From 66-474 sp040255405 (lineage in GTDB: Bacteria; Pseudomonadota; Gammaproteobacteria; Xanthomonadales; Rhodanobacteraceae), in the NCBI GenBank assembly GCA_040255405.1, contig JBDZUX010000011.1:1-64000 (forward strand): 64,000 nucleotides of DNA, read 5' to 3'. Made by a program: the position numbers and the translations under genes. The notes under the pieces were generated by a model that was not told the origin of the DNA, searched no databases, and was given only the letters and a program-made list of their open reading frames with translations. Below, one piece after another: positions 1 to 8,679 of this stretch. How positions within the stretch are numbered: position 1 is the first letter of the stretch; each line of letters begins with the position of its first letter.

Positions 1-1350
1 GCCGAACCACTGGTGATGCTCGCGACCGTGGTCCAGTGGCTGGTGCTGTCGATGTTCACCGGTGCGCTGGTGGGCGTTGGTTGCACGATCTTCCTGCGCA
101 TCCTGTTCGCGACCGCCGGCCGCGCCTACGCCGCACCCTTGTGGCTGCAAATGACGCTGCTTCCGATCGGCGGGATCGTGAACGGCCTGCTGCTGTACTA
201 CGGTTACCGGTTGAGCCGCAGCGGGTTCAAGGACAACCCGATCGTCGCGGTCAACGAGCAGCAGGGCAAGATGCCGTTCCGCACCTTGTGGATCAAGCCG
301 CTGGCGGCGCTGGTCACGCTGGGTTGCGGTGGCTCGGCGGGCAAGGAAGGACCGTGTTCCCACATCGGCGCGAGTTTCGCGGCCGGCGTCGGAAGGGTGC
401 TGCATCTCAATCCGGAAATGCGCAAGCGGCTGCTGGCGTGCGGGGTGAGCGCGGGGTTCGCCAGCGTGTTCGGCACACCGATCGCGGGGGCGATCTACGG
501 CGTCGAGGTGCTGGCGATCGGCCGCATCCGCCACGATTTCCTGTTTCCCGGGATCGTGGCCGGCGTCACCGCCTTCGAGGTTTCGCGTCATCTAGGCGTC
601 CCGTATCCGGAGTACCACATCGCCTTCGTCGGCGACTTCACCGAGCTGCTGTTCCTGAAGACGGTGGTGATCGGCATCCTGTGCGGCGCGGTCGCATGGA
701 TCTTCGTGGAACTGGTCCACGCGACGCGCAACGCCACCGGCTGGATGCGCAGGCGCTACGCGTTGTGGCCGCCGTTGATGCCGTTGCTCGGCGGCGTGGT
801 ATTGGCGCTGCTGATCCTCGTGATCCCGACGCAGTACCTCGGCTTGAGCTTGCCGCTGATGGACAGCGCGCTGCATGGCGCGCCCATGCCCTATCTCGGG
901 TTCCTGTGGAAGGCGCTGCTGGTCGCGATCACGCTGGGGTCGGGTTTTTACGGCGGCATCGTGACACCGCAGTTCGTGATGGGGGCCGTCGCCGGCGGCG
1001 CCTTCGCGCATCTTCTCGGGTTGCACGCGGCGCTCGGCGCGGCCGTCGGCCTGGTGGCGGTGGTGGCCTCCGCCTCGAACGCGCCGATCGCAGCCGTCCT
1101 GATGGGGGTGGAGCTGTTCGGCGCGGATTCCACGTTGTACGTGGCCGGCGCGTGCGTGGCGGCGTATCTCATCATCGGGCATCGCAGCGTGTATCCGGAA
1201 CAGCAGATCGCCTACAGCAAGTCGTCCTGGATATTCGCGCGCGCCGACCTGCCGGTCGGACAGGAAAAGGTGCGCCTGTCCTATGGATTGCTGCGCTGGT
1301 GGCGGATGCGGCGCAAGCGCGCAAAGCGCATCGAGGGCAACGACGCCTGA
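1..1350 (+). CDS. ClC-family chloride channel/transporter, 5' partial
   Basis: Integral membrane protein of the voltage-gated chloride channel (ClC) family. The reading frame is open to the left edge (GTG at 13 and ATG at 16 are internal candidates), and only about a dozen residues precede the first membrane helix, so the true start probably lies outside the window. Numbering from the GTG at 13, the gating glutamate sits in GSAGKEGP (E112), and the later anion-binding loop is seen as GSGFYGGIVTPQF. Many hydrophobic helices follow; the C-terminus is short, basic and has no CBS domains. The position matching the proton-pathway glutamate of E. coli ClC (second E of IIEEM) appears to be Val166 (YGVEVL), as in channel-type ClCs. 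Whether it conducts or exchanges cannot be told from sequence alone. Confidence 0.85.
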   Translation, partial: AEPLVMLATVVQWLVLSMFTGALVGVGCTIFLRILFATAGRAYAAPLWLQMTLLPIGGIVNGLLLYYGYRLSRSGFKDNPIVAVNEQQGKMPFRTLWIKPLAALVTLGCGGSAGKEGPCSHIGASFAAGVGRVLHLNPEMRKRLLACGVSAGFASVFGTPIAGAIYGVEVLAIGRIRHDFLFPGIVAGVTAFEVSRHLGVPYPEYHIAFVGDFTELLFLKTVVIGILCGAVAWIFVELVHATRNATGWMRRRYALWPPLMPLLGGVVLALLILVIPTQYLGLSLPLMDSALHGAPMPYLGFLWKALLVAITLGSGFYGGIVTPQFVMGAVAGGAFAHLLGLHAALGAAVGLVAVVASASNAPIAAVLMGVELFGADSTLYVAGACVAAYLIIGHRSVYPEQQIAYSKSSWIFARADLPVGQEKVRLSYGLLRWWRMRRKRAKRIEGNDA

Positions 1351-1532
1351 GGCGTCCGTGGAATTGGCGTGTTCGACGAGGTTCGCTCCTGACAGTTGAC
1401 CAGCGCGCCGTCATTCGCCGCTTCATGGCGCGGGCCAGCCGGCGCAGTTGGATGACGAACTCGCCCTCGACGGCCACTCCGCAGTGGCGGCCGGTTCGCA
1501 ATTCACAACACCTCGCGCCTGGCACGAGTCGC

Positions 1533-1572
1533 TTGACGGCCATGTAAATCATTTTATACTTTCCAAAGTATG
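1533..1572 (+). promoter_or_regulatory. ars operon promoter with overlapping operator
   Basis: A sigma70-like promoter is visible: TTGACG at 1533-1538, 16 bases, then TATACT at 1555-1560. A perfect 7-2-7 inverted repeat, ATACTTT (1556-1562) CC AAAGTAT (1565-1571), overlaps the -10 box and runs into the ATG of arsR at 1570. ArsR/SmtB repressors bind such palindromes, so autorepression by steric block is likely. Transcription would start only a few bases before the ATG, making the arsR mRNA almost leaderless; no Shine-Dalgarno is present. Confidence 0.7.
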
Positions 1573-1911
1573 AAACAGAAAACAGCCGTCGAAGCCCTCA
1601 AGGCGCTGGCCCACGACACCCGGCTGGCGACCTACCGGTTGCTGGTGCAGGCCGGTCCCGACGGGCTGGCCGTCGGTGAAATCGGCGACCGGCTCAAACT
1701 GCCGGCGCCCACGCTCACCAGCCATCTCAATGTGCTGCGGCGGGCCGGCCTCGTGCGCGATGTGCGCGAAGGCCGCTCGATCCGTTGTCGCGCCGATTAC
1801 ACGCGCATGAATGCGTTGCTCGGCTTCCTGACCGAAAACTGCTGTGGCGATGACACCCCTTCCTGCGCACCCGTGTGCGCACCCCAACCAAGCCGGAGAT
1901 CGCCCCGATGA
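1570..1911 (+). CDS. arsR: ArsR-family arsenic-responsive repressor
   Basis: Winged helix-turn-helix repressor of 113 residues, the usual length for ArsR/SmtB. The recognition-helix region is PAPTLTSHLNVLRRAGLV (45-62), followed by the wing. The metal-sensing cysteines are not in the helix as in plasmid R773 ArsR but at the C-terminal end: C91, C92, C99 and C103. This matches the Acidithiobacillus ferrooxidans type, where a vicinal pair plus a third downstream cysteine bind As(III). It starts at the ATG that overlaps its own operator, and its stop overlaps the next gene as ATGA. It should repress the four-gene ars operon until arsenite is bound. Confidence 0.93.
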   Translation: MKQKTAVEALKALAHDTRLATYRLLVQAGPDGLAVGEIGDRLKLPAPTLTSHLNVLRRAGLVRDVREGRSIRCRADYTRMNALLGFLTENCCGDDTPSCAPVCAPQPSRRSPR

Positions 1912-2369
1912 AGCGTTTCCATGTACACGTCAACGTCAATGACCTGGATGCCAGCATCCACTTCTACTCCACCCTGTTCGGCAGTGCGCCAACCGTGCAC
2001 AAGCCCGATTACGCCAAGTGGATGCTGGAAGATCCCCGCGTCAACTTCGCTATTTCGCAGCGGGATCGTGCCGCGGGCGTGGATCATCTTGGCTTGCAGG
2101 CGGAGGATGGAGCGGAGCTCGAAGCCATCGGCGAACGGCTGGTCGCCGCCGATGCGGTCGCCTTGGCCGAGCAGGGCGCCACCTGCTGTTACGCGCATTC
2201 CGACAAGTATTGGGCCGAGGACCCGCAGGGCGTGCGCTGGGAAACCTTCCACACGCACGGTGAGGCCACCACCTATTCGGCGCCCGTCGCGCAGTCCGAG
2301 TCGACCAGGTCGGATGCGTGTTGTGGTCCTCGATCTTCCTGCTGCGGGCCGAAATCGCAGGCTGCATGA
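1908..2369 (+). CDS. arsI: ArsI/CadI-family VOC protein, probable C-As lyase
   Basis: Vicinal-oxygen-chelate (glyoxalase-fold) protein of 153 residues starting MKRFHVHVNV. It resembles ArsI, the Fe(II) dioxygenase that removes methyl groups from trivalent organoarsenicals, and the related CadI proteins. The hallmark vicinal cysteine pair is present (C93-C94 in GATCCYAHSDKYW), with candidate metal ligands H7, H60 and the glutamate in WETFHTHGE. An unusual tail carries two CCGP motifs (C138-C139, C145-C146). The start at 1908 overlaps the arsR stop (ATGA); a longer form from 1875 would lie wholly within arsR and is less likely. Position between arsR and arsC supports an arsenic role. CadI-like function cannot be excluded. 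Confidence 0.85.
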   Translation: MKRFHVHVNVNDLDASIHFYSTLFGSAPTVHKPDYAKWMLEDPRVNFAISQRDRAAGVDHLGLQAEDGAELEAIGERLVAADAVALAEQGATCCYAHSDKYWAEDPQGVRWETFHTHGEATTYSAPVAQSESTRSDACCGPRSSCCGPKSQAA

Positions 2370-2378
2370 CGCCAACGC

Positions 2379-2894
2379 ATGACGTACCCGCATCCGTATC
2401 GCGTGCTGTTCCTGTGCACCGGCAACTCCGCGCGCAGCATCATGGCCGAGGCGCTGTTGAACGTGCTTGGCCATGGCCGCTTCAAGGCATTCAGCGCAGG
2501 CAGCCACCCTGCGGGTCGGGTGCAGCGGATGGCAGCGGAAATTGCGACGGGCCTCGGCTATCCCGCTGGGCTGCTTCGCAGCAAATCGTGGGATGAATTT
2601 GCCAGGGAGGGCGCGCCGACCATGGACTTCGTGATCACCGTTTGCGACAACGCCGCGGGCGAAACCTGTCCGGTCTGGTTCGGCTCGCCGGTCACGGCGC
2701 ACTGGGGCGTCCCTGATCCGGCCATCGTCGCTGGCGATGAATCGCAGCGCCGCGCGGCCTATCACGATGCGGCGGACCTGCTGCGCAAGCGCGTCGAAGC
2801 GATGGTGGCGCTTCCCGACGCGCGGCTTGCCGGCCCGAAAGCGCGAGACTTTCTGCAGGAAATCGGCCGGATGGGTACGGAGCCTCGGGCATGA
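2379..2894 (+). CDS. arsC: Arsenate reductase, LMW protein-tyrosine-phosphatase type
   Basis: Cytosolic arsenate reductase, As(V) to As(III), of the thioredoxin-coupled low-molecular-weight phosphatase family. The P-loop CTGNSARS lies at 13-20 with nucleophile C13. Two further cysteines, C89 and C97 (VCDNAAGETCP), fit the shuttle cysteines of S. aureus-type ArsC, and the general acid is in GVPDPA (D113). At 171 residues it is longer than the S. aureus enzyme (about 131) because of a C-terminal extension. The gene begins 9 bases after arsI and its stop overlaps acr3 as ATGA. The arsenite produced is the substrate of the next gene. Confidence 0.93.
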   Translation: MTYPHPYRVLFLCTGNSARSIMAEALLNVLGHGRFKAFSAGSHPAGRVQRMAAEIATGLGYPAGLLRSKSWDEFAREGAPTMDFVITVCDNAAGETCPVWFGSPVTAHWGVPDPAIVAGDESQRRAAYHDAADLLRKRVEAMVALPDARLAGPKARDFLQEIGRMGTEPRA

Positions 2895-3976
2895 ATGTAC
2901 CGATGGTCGGCGACACTTCGGCTGCGGAGACCGCGCCGCCCATCGCCTCAATGGGGATCTTCGAACGCTATCTGACGATTTGGGTACTGGCGTGCATCGC
3001 TACGGGCACATTGCTCGGCCATCTGCTCCCCGGCACCTTCGCGGCACTGGGCGGCGTGGAAGTAGCCCAGGTCAACCTGCCGGTCGCCGTGCTGATCTGG
3101 CTGATGATCGTGCCGATGTTGCTCAAGATCGATTTCCACGCGCTGGCGGGCGTGCGAAAACACTGGAAGGGCATCGGCATCACGTTGTTCGTCAACTGGG
3201 CCATCAAGCCGTTCTCGATGGCGCTGCTGGCCTGGATCTTCATCCGCCACGTGTTTGCGGCGTATCTGCCGGCGGCCCAACTCGACTCCTACATCGCGGG
3301 GCTGATCCTGCTGGCCGCTGCACCGTGCACGGCGATGGTGTTCGTGTGGAGCAATCTCTGCAACGGCGAACCGCACTTCACGTTGAGCCAGGTGGCATTG
3401 AACGACGCCATCATGGTATTTGCCTTCGCGCCGATCGTTGCTCTGCTGCTGGGCATTTCATCGATCAGCGTGCCGTGGGGTACGTTGCTTCTCTCGGTAC
3501 TGCTGTACATCGTGATGCCGGTCATCTTCAGCCTGTGGTTGCGGCGCCGGTTGCTGTCACGCGGAGGTGCTTTGCGGTTGCAGGCCGTGCAGAAGCGCCT
3601 GGGGCCGGTATCGCTGGCGGCGCTGCTGGCGACGTTGGTGCTGCTGTTCGGCTTCCAGGGCACGCAGATCATGGCGCAGCCCGCCGTGATCGGCATGCTC
3701 GCGGTGCCGATCCTGATCCAGGTCTACTTCAACTCGGGTCTCGCCTATTGGCTCAACCGCAGGCTGGGTGTGCCGTATTGTGTTGCCGGGCCTTCCGCGT
3801 TGATCGGCGCCAGCAACTTCTTTGAACTGGCGGTGGCGGCCGCGGTGGGGCTGTTCGGCGTGCACTCCGGTGCAGCGTTGGCGACCGTGGTGGGCGTCCT
3901 GATCGAAGTACCGGTCATGTTGTCGGTGGTGCGGGTCGTCAATCGCTCTCGCGGCTGGTACGAAGCGGGCGCATAG
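2891..3976 (+). CDS. acr3: Arsenite efflux permease Acr3
   Basis: Polytopic inner-membrane arsenite exporter of the Acr3 (BASS/ACR3) family, 361 residues with about ten hydrophobic segments from residue 24 on. The family motif with the essential cysteine is visible as AAAPCTAMVFVWS (C146), and a conserved glutamate lies in SNFFELAVAAA. The N-terminal 20 residues are polar and variable. It is translationally coupled to arsC by an ATGA overlap and is the last gene of the operon. It is not ArsB: the length and the PCTAMVF signature are those of Acr3. Confidence 0.93.
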   Translation: MNVPMVGDTSAAETAPPIASMGIFERYLTIWVLACIATGTLLGHLLPGTFAALGGVEVAQVNLPVAVLIWLMIVPMLLKIDFHALAGVRKHWKGIGITLFVNWAIKPFSMALLAWIFIRHVFAAYLPAAQLDSYIAGLILLAAAPCTAMVFVWSNLCNGEPHFTLSQVALNDAIMVFAFAPIVALLLGISSISVPWGTLLLSVLLYIVMPVIFSLWLRRRLLSRGGALRLQAVQKRLGPVSLAALLATLVLLFGFQGTQIMAQPAVIGMLAVPILIQVYFNSGLAYWLNRRLGVPYCVAGPSALIGASNFFELAVAAAVGLFGVHSGAALATVVGVLIEVPVMLSVVRVVNRSRGWYEAGA

Positions 3977-4147
3977 CCGTACCCGGGGCGCCCGCTTGAT
4001 CGTTGGTGGCGGACCCCGTGCGGGACGGCTGCCAGCCCTTGACCGGCACCCGAATCCGGTCATGACTGTCGCCCGCGAGCGGCCCGGGGACGCGCCGCAC
4101 CAGGTCCGACAACGCCCGGATCTCCGTCACGGTGCCGCTACCAAAAT

Positions 4148-4179
4148 TTGACGCGTGCGCCCCGCCGAATGGCTATGAT
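4148..4179 (+). promoter_or_regulatory. Possible promoter for the patatin gene
   Basis: TTGACG (4148-4153) and TATGAT (4174-4179) stand 30 bases before the ATG at 4209. The individual boxes are good but the 20-base spacer is longer than the usual 16-18, so this is only a candidate. Confidence 0.3.
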
Positions 4180-4208
4180 CGGCGCCGTGACGGGCGAGGG
4201 TATGGGCC

Positions 4209-5444
4209 ATGAATGCAATCGCCGTTGCTGCACCGGCTCCGGTCGAGCCGCTTCCGGGCGAGCAGGCTTCGGGATCACCGGAGCAGGGGATCGCCATCTG
4301 CCTTTCCGGCGGCGGCTATCGCGCCATGTTGTTCCACACGGGCGTCATCTGGCGCCTGGCGGAATTGGGACTGCTCGGCCCCACCACCCACAACATCCGC
4401 AGGGCGGACGGTTCGTTGCGGCCGGCCGGAACACTGCAACGGATTTCCAGTGTCTCGGGCGGTTCGTTGCTCGCGGGAATGCTCGGGCTGAAGTGGGCAG
4501 AGCTCGCGGTGGATCAGCCCAGGCTGGTCGATCGCTACGTTGAACTGGTGGTCGCGCCCATCCGCAAGCTCGCCGGGGTCTCGCTGGCCGGCAAGGACCC
4601 AAGGGGCGTGATGCACATGCTCTGGAATATTTTTGCGCCGGGTTCGGTGAACGACCACATCATCGCGGCCTACAGGAAGCACCTGTTCGGTGACGCGACG
4701 CTCCAGGATTTGCCGAACGCTCCACGCTTTGTCATCAATGCCTCGAACCTGCAGTCGGGTGCATTGTGGCGCTTCATGAAACCGTACATGCGTGACTGGC
4801 GGGTGGGCGAGGTGAAGCGGCCGACCATTTCGCTGGCCCAGGCCGTCGCGGCTTCGTCGGCGTTTCCGCCGGTCCTCGCGCCGGCACCGCTGTCACTCAA
4901 GGACTCGGACTACACGCCGAACTCGGGTGGCAAGGGCCGCGACAATCTGCAGCGCGCGCCGTTCACCACCAAGCCGGTGTTGGCCGACGGCGGTGTCTAC
5001 GACAATCTCGGCCTGGAAACCGCGTACAAGCGTTACCAGACGCTGTTCGTCAGCAATGCCGGCGCGCCTTTCGGCATCCAGCCCGACGTGCCTTCCGATT
5101 GGGTCCGCCTGGGCCAGCGCTGCATCGACGTGATGGACAACCAGGTACTCAGCCTGCGCAAACGTTTGCTGGTCGGCAACCTCGTTGCGGGCGTGCGCAA
5201 CGGCGCGTTCTGGGACATCGAACAGGACATCGCCGTGCACGGTTGTCCGCAGGCGCTGGCGTGTCCCGCCGAGGCCACGGCACGCATCGCGCACATCGGC
5301 ACCGATCTTTCGGCCAAGGACGACGCCACCCAGGAGCGCTTGATCAATTGGGGCTACGCCGTGTGCGACGCCGCGGTTCGCGCACACTTCGACAGCGGCC
5401 TGCCTGCACCGGGCGGATTCCCGTACCCCGCAGGCGTGGGATAG
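4209..5444 (+). CDS. Patatin-like phospholipase
   Basis: Serine acyl hydrolase of the patatin family, 411 residues. All diagnostic elements are present: the oxyanion-hole glycines GGGYR (34-38), the nucleophile elbow SVSGGS with S83, and the catalytic aspartate in LADGGVYDN (D260) forming a Ser-Asp dyad. There is no signal peptide or membrane helix, so the protein is cytoplasmic or exported by another route. The start at 4209 is the first Met ahead of the domain. It is followed after 32 bases by a metallopeptidase gene, then an MBL-fold gene and a tail-sheath gene on the same strand. Patatins serve as lipid-degrading toxins (ExoU type) as well as housekeeping lipases; which applies here is unknown. 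Confidence 0.88.
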   Translation: MNAIAVAAPAPVEPLPGEQASGSPEQGIAICLSGGGYRAMLFHTGVIWRLAELGLLGPTTHNIRRADGSLRPAGTLQRISSVSGGSLLAGMLGLKWAELAVDQPRLVDRYVELVVAPIRKLAGVSLAGKDPRGVMHMLWNIFAPGSVNDHIIAAYRKHLFGDATLQDLPNAPRFVINASNLQSGALWRFMKPYMRDWRVGEVKRPTISLAQAVAASSAFPPVLAPAPLSLKDSDYTPNSGGKGRDNLQRAPFTTKPVLADGGVYDNLGLETAYKRYQTLFVSNAGAPFGIQPDVPSDWVRLGQRCIDVMDNQVLSLRKRLLVGNLVAGVRNGAFWDIEQDIAVHGCPQALACPAEATARIAHIGTDLSAKDDATQERLINWGYAVCDAAVRAHFDSGLPAPGGFPYPAGVG

Positions 5445-5476
5445 ATTCGAAATTGCAGGTTGCAGCGGAGACGCCC

Positions 5477-7246
5477 ATGGCTCGACGCGCTGTACAAGGC
5501 AAGCGAAGGGATGCACGGATGCGTCCGGTGCCGACGCGCGGGGACTCTGCGCCGCTGCGCGCGTTGACCATCCTGGCCCAGGACCCTTCGGTCCGGCGCG
5601 GCAGGAGGATCCTCACGGCCAAGGCGCAAATCACGGCCGAGCCTCTGATGGATGGGCCGTGCGGCGCGCGCATCAAGGTGGTCGACTACGACGCGTCGCG
5701 CGATCGTCTTTACCTGCCCATGCGCGGCGGCTACCAGAAGGGCGACGACTGGCTCGATCCCTTCGACGGAAGGAGCGCGGCCACGTTCCTCGACGACCCG
5801 CGGTTCCATCAACAGAACGCCTACGCCATCGCGATGCGCACCCTCGGTTATTTCGAAAGCGCGTTGGGCCGGCGCACGTGTTTCGGTTTCAAGGGCCACC
5901 AGCTCCACATCGCGCCGCACGCCTTTGCCGGTCCCAATGCGTACTACCAGCGCGAAAATCGCTGCCTGTGCTTCGGGTACTTTCCGGGACCGGGCGGGCG
6001 CATGGTCTACACCTGCCTGTCCCACGACGTCGTCGCGCACGAAATGACGCATGCGCTGCTCGACGGTCTGCGCCCCCGTTTCATCGATCCGTCGTCGCCC
6101 GACCAGGCCGGATTCCACGAAGGGTTCGCCGACGTGGTGGCGCTGCTGTCGGTGCTGTCGGATCGCGCCATCGTCGAGCAGGTGCTGATCCGGCAGGGCG
6201 TGATGCGCGGACGGCGCGCCCTGATCCCGCCGCGCGCGTTGACCGCATCCGCGCTCAAGGCTTCGGCGCTGCTGGGGCTGGCGGAACAATTCGGGGCCTC
6301 GATTCCAAACGATGCGGGCACGGCGTTGCGGCGATCCGTGTCACTGAACCCATCCGCGCGCTGGCAAGAGGATCCGGACTGGGAAGAGCCCCACCAGCGT
6401 GGCGAAATCCTGGTCGCCGCGGTGATGGATGCGTTTCTCGCGGTGTGGGTGGCCCGCATCGCCGGCCTGGGCATCGTGGCGCGCGGGATGTACGACGGCA
6501 ACCGTGTCGTCGAAGAAGGCGTGGCGGCGGCCAACCACCTCATGACGATGTGCATCCGGGCGCTCGACTACGCGCCGTCCACGGATCTCCAGTACGTCGA
6601 TTACCTGAGTGCGCTGCTCACCGCCGACAAGGAAACGGTGCCGGATGATTCGAAGTACCACTACCGGCAGATCGTGCGGAAGACCTTCGGCGCGTGGGGA
6701 ATCCAACCCGTGAGTCACCCCGGCGGCGATGGCTGCTGGGAATCCTTCGGCCGGCCGGTGTCCTACCGCAACCTGCGCGCCGAGGCGTTGCGGCGGGACC
6801 CCGACGAGGCCTTCCGCTTCATCTGGGAGAACTTCGAAGCGCTGAAGCTCGCCCGCGAGGCCTACACCCAGGTACAGGCCGTGCATCCGGTGGCCCGGGT
6901 GGCGCCCGACGGGCTCATCGTCCGGGAAACGGTGGTCGATTACCTGCAGATCCTCGCCGTCCGCGGGCATGAGCTCGGCACGCTCGGCTTGCGGCGACCG
7001 GAGGAACTGCCCACCGGCAAGGAGGTGCGCCTGTACGGCGGCGGCGTGCTGGTGCTGGATGAATTCGGACGGCTGAAGTACAGCATCGGCAACAACGTCG
7101 CCAACGTTGCCCGCCAACAGGCGCGCCTGGATTACCTGGCCAAGGTGGGCTTCTTCGAGTACCGCAGCGACCAGGATTTCAGCCGCGGCTTCTTCGCGCG
7201 CTTGCACCTGGCGCGAGCGCGCGACCGCTGGGCCCCGGGAGGTTGA
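5477..7246 (+). CDS. Gluzincin-like zinc metallopeptidase (HEMTH)
   Basis: Protein of 589 residues with a clear zinc-protease site, HEMTH at 188-192 in VVAHEMTHALLDG, and a third ligand candidate E215 in FHEGFADVVAL. This is the HExxH + E arrangement of M4-like gluzincins. The rest is not recognisable as thermolysin, and there is no signal peptide or propeptide, so intracellular use or delivery by a non-Sec route is possible. The start at 5477 has GGAG seven bases upstream; an in-frame frame extends back into the patatin gene but lacks support. An alternative start is the Met at 5519. The gene is flanked closely by patatin (32 bases) and MBL-fold (3 bases) genes, suggesting one transcript. 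Substrate unknown. Confidence 0.8.
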   Translation: MARRAVQGKRRDARMRPVPTRGDSAPLRALTILAQDPSVRRGRRILTAKAQITAEPLMDGPCGARIKVVDYDASRDRLYLPMRGGYQKGDDWLDPFDGRSAATFLDDPRFHQQNAYAIAMRTLGYFESALGRRTCFGFKGHQLHIAPHAFAGPNAYYQRENRCLCFGYFPGPGGRMVYTCLSHDVVAHEMTHALLDGLRPRFIDPSSPDQAGFHEGFADVVALLSVLSDRAIVEQVLIRQGVMRGRRALIPPRALTASALKASALLGLAEQFGASIPNDAGTALRRSVSLNPSARWQEDPDWEEPHQRGEILVAAVMDAFLAVWVARIAGLGIVARGMYDGNRVVEEGVAAANHLMTMCIRALDYAPSTDLQYVDYLSALLTADKETVPDDSKYHYRQIVRKTFGAWGIQPVSHPGGDGCWESFGRPVSYRNLRAEALRRDPDEAFRFIWENFEALKLAREAYTQVQAVHPVARVAPDGLIVRETVVDYLQILAVRGHELGTLGLRRPEELPTGKEVRLYGGGVLVLDEFGRLKYSIGNNVANVARQQARLDYLAKVGFFEYRSDQDFSRGFFARLHLARARDRWAPGG

Positions 7247-7249
7247 GCC

Positions 7250-8542
7250 ATGGTTCCCACCAGCGTTCGGGTGCGCATGTACCAGGTCGGCTTCGGCGAC
7301 TGCTTCCTGTTGACGTTCCGGTATGCCGGGCGGACCAAGCCGCGCCACGTGCTGGTTGACTTCGGCACCACGGCAGCGCCGAGCGGCAGCCCTTCGCAAC
7401 TGCTCGGCAGGATCGCCGAGGACATCCGCAAGACGGTCGGCAACGCCCCCTTCGCCGTGGTCGCGACCCATCGCCATCGCGACCACATCGCCGGTTTCGA
7501 TCCAGGTTCGAACGGCAAGGGACCGGGCGCGGTCATTGCCGCGCTCAAGCCCCGATTCGTGGTGCAACCCTGGACGGAACAGCCGGATCTAGCGGTGGAT
7601 GCGAAGGCGCCTCCCGGGTTCAAGGGACTGGCGGCGCGGCAGGAAACCCTGGCATCGCTCCAGGCGATTGCCCGGCAGGCCGTGGATGTTGCGCTTCCGC
7701 GGCTGCAGCGCTCGTTCCAGCGCACCGCCACCGCCGAGCAGTTGGCGTTCATCGGCGAAGACAATATTTCCAACGACGGCGCGGTTCGCAATTTGATGCG
7801 GATGGCGCCCAACGACTATGTGTACGCCGGGAAGCCCACGAAGCTCGCCCGGTTCCTGCCGGGCGTCAAGGTGACGGTGATGGGGCCGCCGACGGTGAAA
7901 CAGCACGACAGCGTGCGCAAAGAACGCATCAGGGACCCCGACGAGTTCTGGAGCCTGCAAGGCAAAGCCTTCGGACTGGGCGTGAAGTCCGGCTCGACCG
8001 GCGACAGGGCCCTGTTTCCCGGCCACGAGCAGACGACCGGTGGAAGCGCACCGTTGTGGGCGCGCTGGATCATCAAGTCCCTGCGCAGCGCGCAGGGCGA
8101 CCAACTCCTGGAACTGGTGCGTTCGCTCGATACGGCGATGAACAACACCAGCGTGATCCTGCTGTTCGAGTGCGGCGGACACCGGTTTCTGTTTCCCGGC
8201 GATGCGCAGATCGAGAATTGGGAATACGCGCTCGGCCAGAAGAAGTTCACCGGGCTGCTCAAGAACATCACGGTCTACAAGGTCGGGCATCACGGCAGTT
8301 TGAATGCGACGCCCAAAACGCTCTGGAAGCAGTGGTACCCGCAGGGCGCCAAGCCGCTCGCCGTCGGCAAACGCATGACCTCGCTCATGTCGACCAAGGC
8401 CGGCAAACACGGGAGTGTTGCCAGTGGCACCGAGGTTCCGCGCACCAAGCTGGTGACCGCACTCAAGAAGTGGACGCGGCTGCATTCCACCCAGGACCTC
8501 CACGGCGCGCTGTACGTGGATGAAGTCTTTGCAATCCGATGA
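7250..8542 (+). CDS. Metallo-beta-lactamase-fold hydrolase (ComEC/Rec2-like)
   Basis: Protein of 430 residues with the MBL-fold metal motif THRHRDH (H74, H76, D78, H79) and a later KVGHHGSLN, the HHGS arrangement typical of soluble ComEC/Rec2-like MBL proteins. The N-terminus (MYQVGFGDCFLLTF) matches the first strand of this group. No membrane helices are seen, so it is not a full ComEC. The activity (nuclease, phosphodiesterase or other) is not predictable. It begins 3 bases after the metallopeptidase gene, implying translational coupling, and precedes the tail-sheath gene by 137 bases. Confidence 0.83.
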   Translation: MVPTSVRVRMYQVGFGDCFLLTFRYAGRTKPRHVLVDFGTTAAPSGSPSQLLGRIAEDIRKTVGNAPFAVVATHRHRDHIAGFDPGSNGKGPGAVIAALKPRFVVQPWTEQPDLAVDAKAPPGFKGLAARQETLASLQAIARQAVDVALPRLQRSFQRTATAEQLAFIGEDNISNDGAVRNLMRMAPNDYVYAGKPTKLARFLPGVKVTVMGPPTVKQHDSVRKERIRDPDEFWSLQGKAFGLGVKSGSTGDRALFPGHEQTTGGSAPLWARWIIKSLRSAQGDQLLELVRSLDTAMNNTSVILLFECGGHRFLFPGDAQIENWEYALGQKKFTGLLKNITVYKVGHHGSLNATPKTLWKQWYPQGAKPLAVGKRMTSLMSTKAGKHGSVASGTEVPRTKLVTALKKWTRLHSTQDLHGALYVDEVFAIR

Positions 8543-8679
8543 CATTGCCGACAGCGGAGCCCCCGTCGCGGTTGTTGGCATGCTTGTGACCGGTGCATTT
8601 TCAAGCGTTGCGCTTGTCCCCGTGCAAGCGCTCCTGCGGGATTCCAGCTGATCGATCATGGCCAGCGGAGGGTACGCCC

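Noticed and set aside
1172..1552. A 126-codon minus-strand frame in the gap before arsR
   Set aside because: Most of it is antisense to the ClC gene and it would overlap the ars promoter; Arg-rich shadow composition.
3939..4130. A 63-codon minus-strand frame in the gap after acr3
   Set aside because: GTG start, no ribosome site, overlaps the end of acr3 and matches nothing I recognise.
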